Shown here piece by piece: positions 1 to 8,607 of a DNA stretch of 64,000 nt. Source of the stretch: Streptomyces cyanogenus (GTDB lineage Bacteria; Actinomycetota; Actinomycetes; Streptomycetales; Streptomycetaceae). The position numbers and the translations under genes are program-made. Numbering within the stretch: the stretch's first letter is position 1; each line of letters opens with the position of its first letter. The DNA is taken from positions 5,781,001 through 5,845,000 of the forward strand of contig NZ_CP071839.1 of NCBI RefSeq assembly GCF_017526105.1, written 5' to 3'. Under the pieces are notes generated by a model. The model was not told the DNA's origin, ran no database searches, and was given only the letters and a program-made list of their open reading frames with translations.

Positions 1-2
1 GC

Positions 3-125
3 CACTCGTTCGGACCGAACGCGGCAGCGGGGTTCTTCCCGGCTTGGTCGTCGGTGGAGATGCTCGAGTTACTGGGGGACTGTGGCGACACGGCGGCAAC
101 CGCCCTCTTCCGCTTCACAAGGTGA
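3..125 (+). CDS. 3' end of an unidentified gene
   Basis: The reading frame starting at base 3 stays open to a TGA at 123-125 and gives about 40 residues ending in ALFRFTR. Third-position GC is high in this frame (about 35 of 40 codons) and not in the others, which supports it as the tail of a real gene entering from the left edge. Base 69-71 is a TTA leucine codon; in Streptomyces such codons need the bldA tRNA, so the product may be made late in development. The visible residues are too few to name a family. Confidence 0.4.
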   Translation, partial: HSFGPNAAAGFFPAWSSVEMLELLGDCGDTAATALFRFTR

Positions 126-392
126 TGGACAGCGGGAATAAAGGCTACGCCTCCCCGGCCGGGAAGGTCAGGTCGGGCATGGTCATCGTCGCGTAAGTCA
201 CATCAAGAATCTTGTTTCAGGGCTTGAAATGGCGGGAAACAAGCGTGGTTCCGCATGTGAGAGGGTGCGCGGGCCCGGGCCCGGCGCGTCTTCGTTCAAC
301 GGGTGGCGCGGGCCTGCCCCGATCACACGTGTCCAGCTGCACGGAGCGGCAGCGACCGTCGTGGATCTTGTGCTTCCGGTTCGGACTTTACG
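126..392. other. non-coding stretch
   Basis: No reading frame with coding character is seen between the left-edge gene and the sensor kinase stop. It presumably holds the 3' ends of both transcripts. A clear terminator hairpin was not found. Confidence 0.4.
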
Positions 393-1517
393 TCAACTTG
401 GCACGGAAGTCAGTCCCGGAAGAGTGACGATGATCCGGCAGCCCCGCTCGGATTCGGCCACACCGATCCGGCCGCCGTGCAGATCCACCGCCCACCGGGC
501 GATCGCCAGTCCCAGGCCCGTACCGCCGTCGCTGCCCGGGCCGTGCGGCCGGGTGACGGCACCCCGGTTGAACCGCTCGAACACCCGGTGCCACTCGGAC
601 CGGGGGATGCCGGGGCCCTCGTCCAGGACCTCCAGCTCCAGCGACTCCGGCTGCGGCCCGCGCCGCGCCCGCACGGTCACCCGGCCGTGCGGCGGGCTGT
701 GCTTGACCGCGTTGTCGATCAGGTTCGCGACGACCTGGTGGATGCGCTCGGGGTCCGCGTGCGCGGTCAGCTCCGGCGGGGAGACGTCGAGGTGCAGATG
801 GACGTCCGTACGCGTGTGGCTGCCGGAGCCGGTGGCCATGCCCGCGCGCGCGGAGGCGACCATGTTGGCCTCCTTCAGCACGCCCGACAGGTACGGCCAC
901 ACCTCGAACCGGCGCAGCTTCAGCGGGACGACGCCGTTGTCGAGCCGGGACAGGTCCAGCAGGGTCTCCACCAGGCGGCCGAGCCGCTCGGTCTGCTTCA
1001 GGGCGGTCCGCATGGTCTCCGGGTCGGCCTCGGTGACCCCGTCGACGATGTTCTCCAGCACCGCGCGCAGCCCGGCGATCGGGGTGCGCAGCTCGTGCGA
1101 GACGTTCGCGACCAGCTCCTTGCGCTGGCTGTCCTGGGCCTCCAGCTCGTCGGCCATGACGTTGATCGTCTGGGCCAGGTCGCCGAGTTCGTCCCGGCGG
1201 TTCTCGCGCACCCGGCGGGTGTAGTCGCCCTGGGAGATGGAGCGGGCCACCGCGTTCATCTCGTCCAGCGGCATGGTGAGCGAATGGGCCACGAACTGCG
1301 TGATGAGCAGTGTGGCGATCATCGAGAAGACCGTGATGAAGCGCAGCTCGGTCTTGGTGTGCACCGCGACGATCGACAGACCGGTGGTGATCAGCACGGC
1401 GATGACGACCAGCGCGCCCAGCTTGGTCTTGATCGAGAACGGGCGTACGCCGCCCCAGGGTTCCTCGGCGAGGTTCCCGGGGCTCCTCCGTGCGGCCTGG
1501 CGCCCGTCGACGCTCAC
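393..1517 (-). CDS. sensor histidine kinase of an OmpR-type two-component system
   Basis: Membrane-bound histidine kinase of 374 aa. Two hydrophobic segments (about residues 33-53 and 58-78) are separated by only a few residues, so there is almost no extracytoplasmic loop and sensing is probably in the membrane. A HAMP region follows, then the H-box with the phospho-acceptor His141 (VSHELRTP) and a HATPase domain with N box (NLIDNAVKH) and G boxes (DEGPGIP, GTGLGLAI). The start was taken as the GTG at 1517 because it overlaps the response regulator stop as GTGA, which indicates translational coupling. A longer frame upstream is only the shadow of the regulator gene. A second GTG near residue 24 is possible. 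The stimulus cannot be read from the sequence. Confidence 0.9.
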   Translation of the reverse strand: MSVDGRQAARRSPGNLAEEPWGGVRPFSIKTKLGALVVIAVLITTGLSIVAVHTKTELRFITVFSMIATLLITQFVAHSLTMPLDEMNAVARSISQGDYTRRVRENRRDELGDLAQTINVMADELEAQDSQRKELVANVSHELRTPIAGLRAVLENIVDGVTEADPETMRTALKQTERLGRLVETLLDLSRLDNGVVPLKLRRFEVWPYLSGVLKEANMVASARAGMATGSGSHTRTDVHLHLDVSPPELTAHADPERIHQVVANLIDNAVKHSPPHGRVTVRARRGPQPESLELEVLDEGPGIPRSEWHRVFERFNRGAVTRPHGPGSDGGTGLGLAIARWAVDLHGGRIGVAESERGCRIIVTLPGLTSVPS

Positions 1518-2254
1518 GGGTTCGGTGTCTCCAGCGCGTAACCCACCCCGTGCACGGTGCGGATCCGCTCGGCGCCGATCTTCCGCCGCAGCGCCTTGAT
1601 GTGGCTGTCGACCGTGCGGGTGCCGGAGGCGTCCGCCCAGTCCCAGACCTCGGCCAGCAACTGCTCCCGGGAGAGCACCGCGCGGGGGGTGTTCGCCAGG
1701 CACACCAGCAGGTCGAACTCGGTGGGCGTGAGGTGGACGTCCTCGGACTTCACCCGCACCCTGCGCTGGGCGTGGTCGATCTCCAGCTCGCCGAGGCGCA
1801 GGATGCCGGAGCGGGGGGTGGAGGCGGCCAGCGCGGCCCGCTCCACCCGGCGCAGCAGCACGTGCACGCGTGCCGCCAGCTCCCGCATCGAGAACGGCTT
1901 GGTCATGTAGTCGTCGGCACCGACACCCAGCCCGACCAGCATGTCCGTCTCGTCGTCCCGCGCGGTGAGCATCAGCACCGGCACCGGCCGCTGCGCCTGC
2001 ACCCGCCGGCACACCTCCAGCCCGTCGAAGCCGGGCAGCATGATGTCGAGGATCAGCAGGTCCGGTTGCCAGGCCTCCGCCGTGTCGACCGCGGCCGGAC
2101 CGTCGGCCGCCGTTTGCACCAGAAATCCCTCGGCGCGAAGCCGGGCCGCGATGGCGTCGACGATCGTGGGGTCGTCCTCGACGACCAGTACCCGGCGCTG
2201 TGCGCCCGGGGTGGTCGTCGCCGCGCCGCTCTGGGAGGTGTGTGTCTGCTCCAT
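1514..2254 (-). CDS. OmpR/PhoB-family response regulator
   Basis: DNA-binding response regulator of 246 aa. The receiver domain (about 20-135) has the acidic pair Glu26-Asp27-Asp28, the phosphorylation site Asp70 (LLILDIMLPG), the Thr of MLTARDD and the Lys of DDYMTKPF. A winged-helix Trans_reg_C domain occupies about 150-240 and ends in the typical VGYAL. The gene is first in the operon and its TGA overlaps the GTG of the kinase gene, so the two proteins are an obvious cognate pair. An N-terminal extension of about 20 Ser/Thr-rich residues precedes the receiver domain. Confidence 0.92.
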   Translation of the reverse strand: MEQTHTSQSGAATTTPGAQRRVLVVEDDPTIVDAIAARLRAEGFLVQTAADGPAAVDTAEAWQPDLLILDIMLPGFDGLEVCRRVQAQRPVPVLMLTARDDETDMLVGLGVGADDYMTKPFSMRELAARVHVLLRRVERAALAASTPRSGILRLGELEIDHAQRRVRVKSEDVHLTPTEFDLLVCLANTPRAVLSREQLLAEVWDWADASGTRTVDSHIKALRRKIGAERIRTVHGVGYALETPNP

Positions 2255-2366
2255 CGCCCGCCCCTGTTGTTGCTTTCCGGAATCAGTGGGGTGATCCCAT
2301 GTCTGCGTTTGACGCTTGAATGATCCGCGTCAGGGCAGCACATTACGGGGACTCCCCGGGCTGTCG

Positions 2367-3044
2367 CTATCCAGGTCGGACGCCGAGATGGACGGCGTCC
2401 GGAACGCCCCGGGCAACGGGCACCTCTTCGGTACGCACCTGCTGGAACCCGGCATTCCGCAAACTTCCTTCAAATTCCGGAGAGGGCTCGGCCGACCACA
2501 CCGCGAGCACTCCGCCGGGCCTCAACACCCTTGCGCACGCGGCCAGTCCGGCCGGTGCGTAGAGGCTGTCGTTGTCCTCGGTGACGGTCCAGCCGGGTCC
2601 GTTGTCGATGTCGAGACACAGCGCGTCGAACGTGTCCGATGTCTCATTGACGTACGTCACGAGATCCGCTTCCACGATCGAGGTCCGCGGGTCGGCGAGC
2701 GCGCCCGCCGACACCTCGGCCAGCGGCCCGTCCCGGTGCCAGCCGATGACGGCGGGTTCCCGCTCCACCACGGTGATCCGTCCCCAGCGGGGGTCGGCGG
2801 CCGCGTGTGCGAGCGAGAACCCCACGCCCAGGCCGCCGAGCAGCAGCTTCGGCTCCGGCCGGCCGTCCAGCGCGGTGCGGGCCGCGTCGACCAGCAGCCG
2901 CTCCGAGCGGCCGTCGGAGGTGTCCATCAGGAAACAGCCGTTGGCGATGATCTGCAGCAGCGCACCGTGTCTGCGCAGCACCACCTCGCCGTACGGGCCG
3001 TCGCGCCGGTCCAGGACCACGGGAGTGTCGTACACGGCAGTCAT
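2367..3044 (-). CDS. spermidine-synthase-like (Rossmann methyltransferase-fold) protein
   Basis: Soluble protein of about 225 aa with a class I SAM-methyltransferase/spermidine-synthase fold: an N-terminal beta region, motif I (LLLGGLGVGFSLA), then an acidic post-motif (VVEREP) and a DALCLDIDNGP segment that resembles the polyamine synthase active-site loop. Bacterial proteins of this kind are often annotated spermidine synthase but lack proven activity, so the substrate is unknown. Start chosen at the ATG 3044 (MTAVYDTP), preceded by an AGGA about 10 bases upstream; an in-frame ATG at 3101 would add 19 residues of less convincing sequence. It lies upstream of the two-component operon in the same direction, with about 110 bp between. 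Confidence 0.75.
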   Translation of the reverse strand: MTAVYDTPVVLDRRDGPYGEVVLRRHGALLQIIANGCFLMDTSDGRSERLLVDAARTALDGRPEPKLLLGGLGVGFSLAHAAADPRWGRITVVEREPAVIGWHRDGPLAEVSAGALADPRTSIVEADLVTYVNETSDTFDALCLDIDNGPGWTVTEDNDSLYAPAGLAACARVLRPGGVLAVWSAEPSPEFEGSLRNAGFQQVRTEEVPVARGVPDAVHLGVRPG

Positions 3045-3237
3045 GAGCCCATCCTGCTCGAACGGGGCGTGACGTTCACGGGAATTGCGGATGAGGCCCA
3101 CGGACGGGTGGTGCGGGCCGGGCCCGGACGCGGCCGGGGGGTGAGAGGTTGCCGTGGATCCGCTCCCGCGTGGCGCCGGTCATAGACAGCGGTACGCCGA
3201 GGACGAAGGGTGGGGGTGACGGAAGGAGCGCCTCAGC

Positions 3238-4065
3238 GTGGAACGCAGCACGACGGGTCCTGCGCCGGACGCCTCCGTCCCGGACGGTGCGGCCGCCGTC
3301 CCGCCCCTGGTGCCGGCCGGCCTGCTGGACGGTGTGCCCCGCCAGCGCACCGGCACTCCGGTCCCGGCCGCCGCGGCCCCCGTCCGCGTTCCCGCGCCGC
3401 CGTCCCTGCCGCTGCCCCGTCTGCCGTCCCCGTCGTGCCTGCCCCGACCGGCGCGCATGCCGAGCCTGTGGAGCCTGCTGCCCACCCCGGCCGGCACCCC
3501 GTTCACCTTCGTCTACACAGCCGTCCTGGCCGTCACCTCCCTGGTCGCGGCCCTGGCCGACCCCGCTCTGGTGCACGCCCTCCACCAGGCCTCCAGCACG
3601 GACGTGGCCCACCTGCTGCGCACGCCGCTGCTGGTGCTCCCGGCGAGCGCGCTGTGGGTCGCGGGCGGGATCGTCTCGCCGTACGCGGCCCTGTTCGTGC
3701 TGGTGCTCACCGCGCTGGAGCGGCGGGCGGGCGGGGTGCGGGCCGCCTGCGTCTTCCTGGCCGGCCACGTCCTGGCCACCCTCGCCACCGAGGTCCCGGT
3801 GGGCCTCGCCGTCCTCGCCGGCCGCCTGCCCGGCAGTTCGCTGCACCGCCTCGACTACGGCATCAGCTTCGGCGTGGCCGCCAGTATCGGCGCCCTGGCA
3901 GGCCTGCTCCGCCCCTGGCTCCGCTGGCCCGCCCTGACCCTGACGGCCGGCGTCCTGCTGGCCGGCCTGCGGGCCGGCGCGGACCCCGTGGCCGACTGGG
4001 GCCATGTGATCGCCCTGGCGACAGGCGTGTCGGCGTGGCCGTTGGTCCGACGCCGGCACGCTTGA
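3238..4065 (+). CDS. rhomboid-like integral membrane protein
   Basis: A 275-aa protein with a long Pro/Ala-rich cytoplasmic N-terminus (about 1-85) followed by several hydrophobic helices. The topology and placement before lon resemble the rhomboid-like proteins common in Streptomyces. I see a His in a late helix (WGHVIALATG) but no convincing GxSG serine motif, so it is probably not an active protease. The GTG start at 3238 has a good ribosome binding site (GGAAGGAG). It diverges from the spermidine-synthase-like gene and reads toward lon, with about 90 bp between. Confidence 0.65.
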   Translation: MERSTTGPAPDASVPDGAAAVPPLVPAGLLDGVPRQRTGTPVPAAAAPVRVPAPPSLPLPRLPSPSCLPRPARMPSLWSLLPTPAGTPFTFVYTAVLAVTSLVAALADPALVHALHQASSTDVAHLLRTPLLVLPASALWVAGGIVSPYAALFVLVLTALERRAGGVRAACVFLAGHVLATLATEVPVGLAVLAGRLPGSSLHRLDYGISFGVAASIGALAGLLRPWLRWPALTLTAGVLLAGLRAGADPVADWGHVIALATGVSAWPLVRRRHA

Positions 4066-4112
4066 TCGCTCACAGCGAACACCCCCTTGGGAACATTCGG
4101 TCGCGCCAGAAC

Positions 4113-4133
4113 ATTGAGTCGGCATAGCTCAAG
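4113..4133. promoter_or_regulatory. HAIR-like (HspR) operator upstream of lon
   Basis: ATTGAGT, 7 bases, GCTCAAG. This matches the HspR-associated inverted repeat CTTGAGT-N7-ACTCAAG at 12 of 14 arm positions with the exact 7-base spacer. HspR control of lon through such an element is known in Streptomyces. It sits 21 bp before the lon ATG, so bound HspR would block transcription or early elongation. A loose -35 (TTGGGA, 4087-4092) lies upstream. Confidence 0.75.
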
Positions 4134-4154
4134 TTGACTGCCTAAGGGGAGATC

Positions 4155-6584
4155 ATGGCTGCTGAGTCACCGGCGTTCACGCTGACCCTGCCCGTGCTGC
4201 CGCTCGACGACGAGGTCGTGCTGCCCGGGATGGTGGTTCCGCTGGACCTGAGCGACGCCGAGGTGCGGGCCGCGGTGGAGGCCGCGCAGGCCGCCGCCCG
4301 CTCGGAACCCGGAAAGCCCAAGGTGCTGCTGGTGCCACGCGTCGACGGCACGTACGCCAAGACCGGCGTCCTCGGCACGGTGGAGCAGGTCGGCCGGCTG
4401 GCCGACGGTGACCCGGGGGCCCTGATCCGCGGCCGGAGCCGGGTGCGCATCGGCGCCGGCACCACCGGCCCGGGCGCCGCGCTCTGGGTCGAGGGCGCCC
4501 GCGTCGAGGAGAACGTTCCCGACCCGCTGCCGGGCCAGGTCGCCGAGCTGGTCAAGGAGTACAAGGCGCTCGCCACCACCTGGCTGAAGAAGCGCGGCGC
4601 CTGGCAGGTCGTGGACCGTGTCCAGGCCATCGACGACGTGTCGGCGCTGGCCGACAACTCCGGCTACTCGCCGTTCCTGACCACCGAGCAGAAGGTCGAA
4701 CTGCTGGAGACGGCCGACCCGGTGGCCCGTCTCAGGCTCGCCACGCAGCAGCTGCGCGACCACCTCGCGGAGCAGGAGGTGGCCGAGACCATCGCCAAGG
4801 ACGTCCAGGAGGGCGTCGACAAGCAGCAGCGCGAGTTCCTGCTGCGCCGTCAGCTGGAGGCCGTCCGCAAGGAGTTGCGCGAGCTGAACGGCGAGAACTC
4901 CAAGGATTCGGCCGAGGAGTCCGACGACTACCGCGCCCGCGTCGAGGCCGCCGACCTGCCGGAGAAGGTCCGCGAGGCCGCGCTCAAGGAGGTCGACAAG
5001 CTGGAGCGCGCCTCCGACCAGTCGCCCGAGGGCTCCTGGATCCGCACCTGGCTGGACACGGTCCTGGAGATGCCGTGGAACGAGCGGACCGAGGACGCCT
5101 ACGACATCCAGGGCGCCAAGGCCGTGCTCGACGCCGAGCACGCCGGCCTGGAGGACGTGAAGGAGCGCATCACCGAGTACCTGGCCGTGCGCAAGCGGCG
5201 CAGCGACCGGGGCCTGGGCGTCATCGGCGGGCGGCGCGGCGGTGCCGTGCTCGCCCTGGTCGGCCCGCCCGGTGTCGGAAAGACCAGCCTGGGGGAGAGC
5301 GTCGCCCACGCCATGGGCCGCAAGTTCGTGCGCGTCGCCCTCGGCGGCGTCCGGGACGAGGCCGAGATCCGCGGCCACCGCCGTACGTACGTCGGTGCGC
5401 TGCCCGGCCGGATCGTGCGCGCCGTCAAGGAGGCCGGGTCGATGAACCCGGTGGTCCTGCTGGACGAGATCGACAAGGTGGGCTCGGACTTCCGGGGCGA
5501 CCCGGCCGCCGCCCTCCTGGAGGTGCTGGACCCGGCGCAGAACCACACCTTCCGGGACCACTACCTGGAAGTCGAGCTGGACCTGTCCGACGTGGTCTTC
5601 CTCGCCACCGCCAACGTCCTGGAGGCGATCCCGGAGGCGCTCGCCGACCGTATGGAGATCGTCCGCCTGGACGGCTACACCGAGGACGAGAAGGTCGTCA
5701 TCGCCCGCGACCACCTGCTCCCGCGCCAGCTGGAGCGGGCCGGCCTGGACAAGGACGAGGTCACGCTGGAGGAGAGCGCCCTGCGCAAGCTCGCCGGCGA
5801 GTACACCCGCGAGGCGGGCGTGCGGACCCTGGAGCGGTCCATCGCACGGCTGCTGCGGAAGATCGCCGCCCAGCACGAACTGGGTGAGCGGGAGCTGCCG
5901 TTCACCGTCACCGACGGCGATCTGCGCGGGCTGATCGGCCGGCCGCACCACGTGCCCGAGTCCGCCCAGGACCCGGCCGAGCGGCGTACGGCCGTCCCCG
6001 GTGTGGCGACCGGCCTCGCGGTCACCGGTGCCGGCGGTGACGTGCTCTTCGTGGAGGCGTCCCTGGCCGACCCGGAGACGGGCGCGGCGGGGCTGACCCT
6101 CACCGGGCAGCTGGGTGACGTGATGAAGGAGTCGGCACAGATCGCGCTGAGCTTCCTGCGCAGCCACGGCGCCGAACTGGAGCTGCCGGTGGCCGACCTG
6201 AAGGACCGGGGCGTGCACATCCACTTCCCGGCGGGCGCGGTGCCGAAGGACGGCCCGAGCGCGGGCATCACGATGACCACGGCGCTCGCCTCGCTGCTCT
6301 CCGGCCGTCTGGTCCGCACGGACGTCGCCATGACCGGCGAGGTCTCGCTGACCGGCCGGGTGCTGCCGATCGGCGGGGTGAAGCAGAAGCTGCTCGCCGC
6401 CCACCGCGCCGGGGTGACCACCGTGATCATCCCCAAGCGCAACGAGCCCGACCTGGACGACGTCCCGGCCGAGGTGCTGGACAAGCTCGACGTGCACGCC
6501 GTGACCGACGTCCGTCAGGTCCTGGAACTGGCGCTCGCGCCCGCCACGAGCGACGCGGCGCCGGAGGTTCCGGTCGCGGCGTGA
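4155..6584 (+). CDS. lon: ATP-dependent Lon protease
   Basis: Full-length LonA of 809 aa. It acts in the cytosol, unfolding damaged and regulatory proteins with its AAA+ ring and cutting them with a Ser-Lys dyad. The N-terminal substrate-binding LAN domain (about 8-210) leads into a helical linker. The AAA+ module follows with Walker A GPPGVGKT at residues 370-377 and Walker B VVLLDEIDK. The C-terminal protease domain has Ser702 (DGPSAG) and Lys745 (GGVKQKLLAA). Start: ATG 4155 with AAGGGGA upstream. The HAIR-like element just before the gene predicts HspR repression and heat-shock induction. Confidence 0.97.
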   Translation: MAAESPAFTLTLPVLPLDDEVVLPGMVVPLDLSDAEVRAAVEAAQAAARSEPGKPKVLLVPRVDGTYAKTGVLGTVEQVGRLADGDPGALIRGRSRVRIGAGTTGPGAALWVEGARVEENVPDPLPGQVAELVKEYKALATTWLKKRGAWQVVDRVQAIDDVSALADNSGYSPFLTTEQKVELLETADPVARLRLATQQLRDHLAEQEVAETIAKDVQEGVDKQQREFLLRRQLEAVRKELRELNGENSKDSAEESDDYRARVEAADLPEKVREAALKEVDKLERASDQSPEGSWIRTWLDTVLEMPWNERTEDAYDIQGAKAVLDAEHAGLEDVKERITEYLAVRKRRSDRGLGVIGGRRGGAVLALVGPPGVGKTSLGESVAHAMGRKFVRVALGGVRDEAEIRGHRRTYVGALPGRIVRAVKEAGSMNPVVLLDEIDKVGSDFRGDPAAALLEVLDPAQNHTFRDHYLEVELDLSDVVFLATANVLEAIPEALADRMEIVRLDGYTEDEKVVIARDHLLPRQLERAGLDKDEVTLEESALRKLAGEYTREAGVRTLERSIARLLRKIAAQHELGERELPFTVTDGDLRGLIGRPHHVPESAQDPAERRTAVPGVATGLAVTGAGGDVLFVEASLADPETGAAGLTLTGQLGDVMKESAQIALSFLRSHGAELELPVADLKDRGVHIHFPAGAVPKDGPSAGITMTTALASLLSGRLVRTDVAMTGEVSLTGRVLPIGGVKQKLLAAHRAGVTTVIIPKRNEPDLDDVPAEVLDKLDVHAVTDVRQVLELALAPATSDAAPEVPVAA

Positions 6585-7432
6585 CGACGGTGCCCCGGCG
6601 GCGGGCCGCGCCCGCGGGGACGACAAAGGCGAGGCCCGGGCTCCGCACAGCGGACCCGGGCCTCGGCCGCACGCACCCGCGCTCTCCCGGGTCTCGGCCG
6701 ACTGCGCCTGACCTCTCCGGGTCTCGGCTGACCGCGCCTGGTCTCTCCCGGGCCTTGGCCGGCTGCGCTTGGTCTCTCCGGTCGTCCGCCGACTGCGCCT
6801 GGTCTATCCGGGTCTCGGCTGACTGCGCTTGGTCTCTCCCGGGCCTTGGCCGACTGTGCCTGGCTTCTCCGGTCGTCCGCCGACTGCGCCTGGTCTATCC
6901 GGGTCTCGGCTGACTGCGCTTGGTCTCTCCCGGGCCTTGGCCGGCTGCGCTTGGTCTCTCCGGTCGTCCGCCGACTGCGCTTGGTCTCTCCGGGGCCTTG
7001 GCTGACTGCGCTTGGTCTCTCCCGGGCCTTGGCCGACTGTGCTGGCTTCTCCGGTCGTCCGCCGACTGCGCCTGGCCTCTCCGGGGCTCGGCTGACCGAG
7101 CCTGGGCTCTCCGGGCCTCGGCCGACTGCGCCTGGGCTCTCCGGTCGTCCGCCGACTGCGCTTGGTCTCTCCGGGTCTCGGCCGACTGCGCCTGGGCTCT
7201 CCCGGGCGTCGGCCGACCGCGCCTGGTCTCTCCCGGGCGTCCGCCGCACGCACCCGGCCTCTCCGGGCGTCCGCCCTGCCCGGCTGGGATCCGGGGCTCC
7301 GCCCTGCCCCGGTCGGCCCGTCCCCGGTGTCCGCCGTGCCCGGCCCGGATCCCGGGTCTCGGTCCTGCCCGGCCGGGCTCTCCCGGGCCTGCGTCGTACG
7401 CCCGGAACGGGATCACTCGGTAGAATTCAGGC
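6585..7432. other. long non-coding interval between lon and the kinase gene
   Basis: There is no gene here. The interval is dominated by the 30-bp repeat array described separately. Open frames on both strands exist only because the 30-bp period is a multiple of three; they encode repetitive Ala/Arg/Ser/Gly peptides without a ribosome binding site, and 31-bp units break every frame. The last 30 bp carry the kinase promoter. Confidence 0.8.
6681..7287. repeat. degenerate tandem array, about 20 units of 30-31 bp
   Basis: Units begin with a CTCTCC core and end in ACTGCGCCTGG or a variant. Between these ends the middle takes one of three forms: GGTCGTCCGCC, GGGTCTCGGC or CGGGCCTTGGC. The three forms follow each other in a higher-order repeat of about 90 bp in the first half (for example 6776-6865 against 6866-6955). 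Unit length switches between 30 and 31 bp. The array degrades toward its right end. It is minisatellite-like, not CRISPR: there are no unique spacers. Confidence 0.85.
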
Positions 7433-7435
7433 GTG
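7421..7435 (+). promoter_or_regulatory. -10 element for a leaderless transcript
   Basis: TAGAAT at 7421-7426 is followed after exactly 6 bases by the GTG start at 7433, so the expected transcription start is the start codon itself. No Shine-Dalgarno sequence is present in the upstream bases. This indicates a leaderless mRNA for the kinase, a common arrangement in Streptomyces. Confidence 0.6.
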
Positions 7436-8458
7436 AGTCGGCCTTCCGAGGGCGCCTCGGGCCTGATCGGGGCCGAGATCGCGGGCTACCGGGTGGAGCG
7501 CGAACTCGGCCGTGGCGGCATGGCCGTCGTCTACTGCGCCAAGGACCTGCGCCTGGGCCGCACGGTCGCCCTGAAGCTGCTCGCCCCCGAGTACACCCGC
7601 AACGAGGCCTTCCGCAGCCGCTTCGCGCAGGAGTCCCGGGTGGCCGCCGCCATCGACCACCCCAACATCGTGCCCGTCTTCGAGGCCGGCGAGGCCGACG
7701 GGGTCCTGTACATCGCCATGTGCTTCGTCTCCGGCCTCGACCTGCGCGCCCTGCTCGACCGCGAGGGCCCGCTCCCGGTGCCGGCCGCGCTGCGCATCGC
7801 CGTCCAGCTCGCCTCGGCGCTCGACGCGGCCCACGCCCGCGACCTGGTGCACCGGGACGTCAAACCGGGCAACGTGCTGGTCGCCAAGGGCATCGACAGC
7901 GACCACCCCGAGCACGTCTACCTCACCGACTTCGGCCTGGCGAAGAAGTCGCTGTCGCTCACCGGGTTCACCACGGCGGGCGAGTTCGTCGGCACGCTGG
8001 ACTACGTGGCGCCCGAGCGGATCGCCGGGCGCCCGGTGGACGGCCGGTCCGACCAGTACAGCCTCGCCTGTGTGGTCCACGAGACCCTGGTGGGCGCCCC
8101 GCCCTTCCGCCGGGCGGACCAGCTGGAGCTGCTCTGGGCCCACCAGTACGACCCGCCGCCCGCGGTGAGCGGGGAGCGGCCGGACATCCCGGCCGACGCG
8201 GACGAGGTGCTGCACCGGGCCCTGGCGAAGATTCCCGACGACCGCTACGGCAGCTGCCTGGAGTTCGTGATGGCCCTGCGCGGCGCCGTCGGCGGGGCCG
8301 GCCTGCGCGGCCCCGCGCCGGCGCTCGCGGACCTGCGGCCGGCCGCCGGGCCCTGCGCGGACCCGGGCCTGGACCGGGCCGAGGAGCCCGAGCCGCCGCA
8401 CGAACCGCCGCCCGAGCCGCCCGGCTGGGCCGGTCCCGTGCTCCGGGCGCCCCGCTAG
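7433..8458 (+). CDS. Ser/Thr protein kinase (Hanks type), soluble
   Basis: A 341-aa kinase without a transmembrane segment. The catalytic domain covers about residues 20-280: glycine loop GRGGMA, Lys of VALKLL, catalytic loop HRDVKPGN, DFG magnesium site (TDFGLAKK) and APE-like VAPERIAG. A Pro/Glu-rich tail of about 60 residues replaces the membrane anchor and PASTA domains seen in PknB. GTG start, apparently leaderless. Downstream genes include a secreted His-rich peptide and a SpoIIE-type phosphatase, so this part of the window is rich in phosphorylation signalling. No substrate can be assigned. Confidence 0.9.
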   Translation: MSRPSEGASGLIGAEIAGYRVERELGRGGMAVVYCAKDLRLGRTVALKLLAPEYTRNEAFRSRFAQESRVAAAIDHPNIVPVFEAGEADGVLYIAMCFVSGLDLRALLDREGPLPVPAALRIAVQLASALDAAHARDLVHRDVKPGNVLVAKGIDSDHPEHVYLTDFGLAKKSLSLTGFTTAGEFVGTLDYVAPERIAGRPVDGRSDQYSLACVVHETLVGAPPFRRADQLELLWAHQYDPPPAVSGERPDIPADADEVLHRALAKIPDDRYGSCLEFVMALRGAVGGAGLRGPAPALADLRPAAGPCADPGLDRAEEPEPPHEPPPEPPGWAGPVLRAPR

Positions 8459-8607
8459 CGGGCGGCATTTTCCCCGGCCGCCCTCCTCCGTCAAGTCCCG
8501 AGTCCTCGGAACATGACCCCTCCGTGCCGCTCCGGCCTACTGGAAGCACGGGCCGCACCGGAACCACCGGACACCGACAGGCCCGCGACACCAGGAGGAG
8601 ACAAGCC

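Noticed and set aside
393..2012. 539-aa version of the first sensor kinase
   Set aside because: The N-terminal 165 residues are the out-of-frame image of the response regulator gene; the GTGA overlap defines the start.
4167..6626. Long minus-strand open frame of 819 aa opposite lon
   Set aside because: It is the mirror frame of a high-GC gene; lon on the other strand has all motifs and a ribosome binding site.
6681..7287. Possible CRISPR array
   Set aside because: There are no unique spacers and no cas genes; the units are contiguous and degenerate.
6515..7436. Several open frames on both strands in the lon-kinase interval, some with repeated AVGG/RPSA peptides
   Set aside because: They result from a 30-bp repeat being divisible by three; no start signals, and 31-bp units shift the frame.
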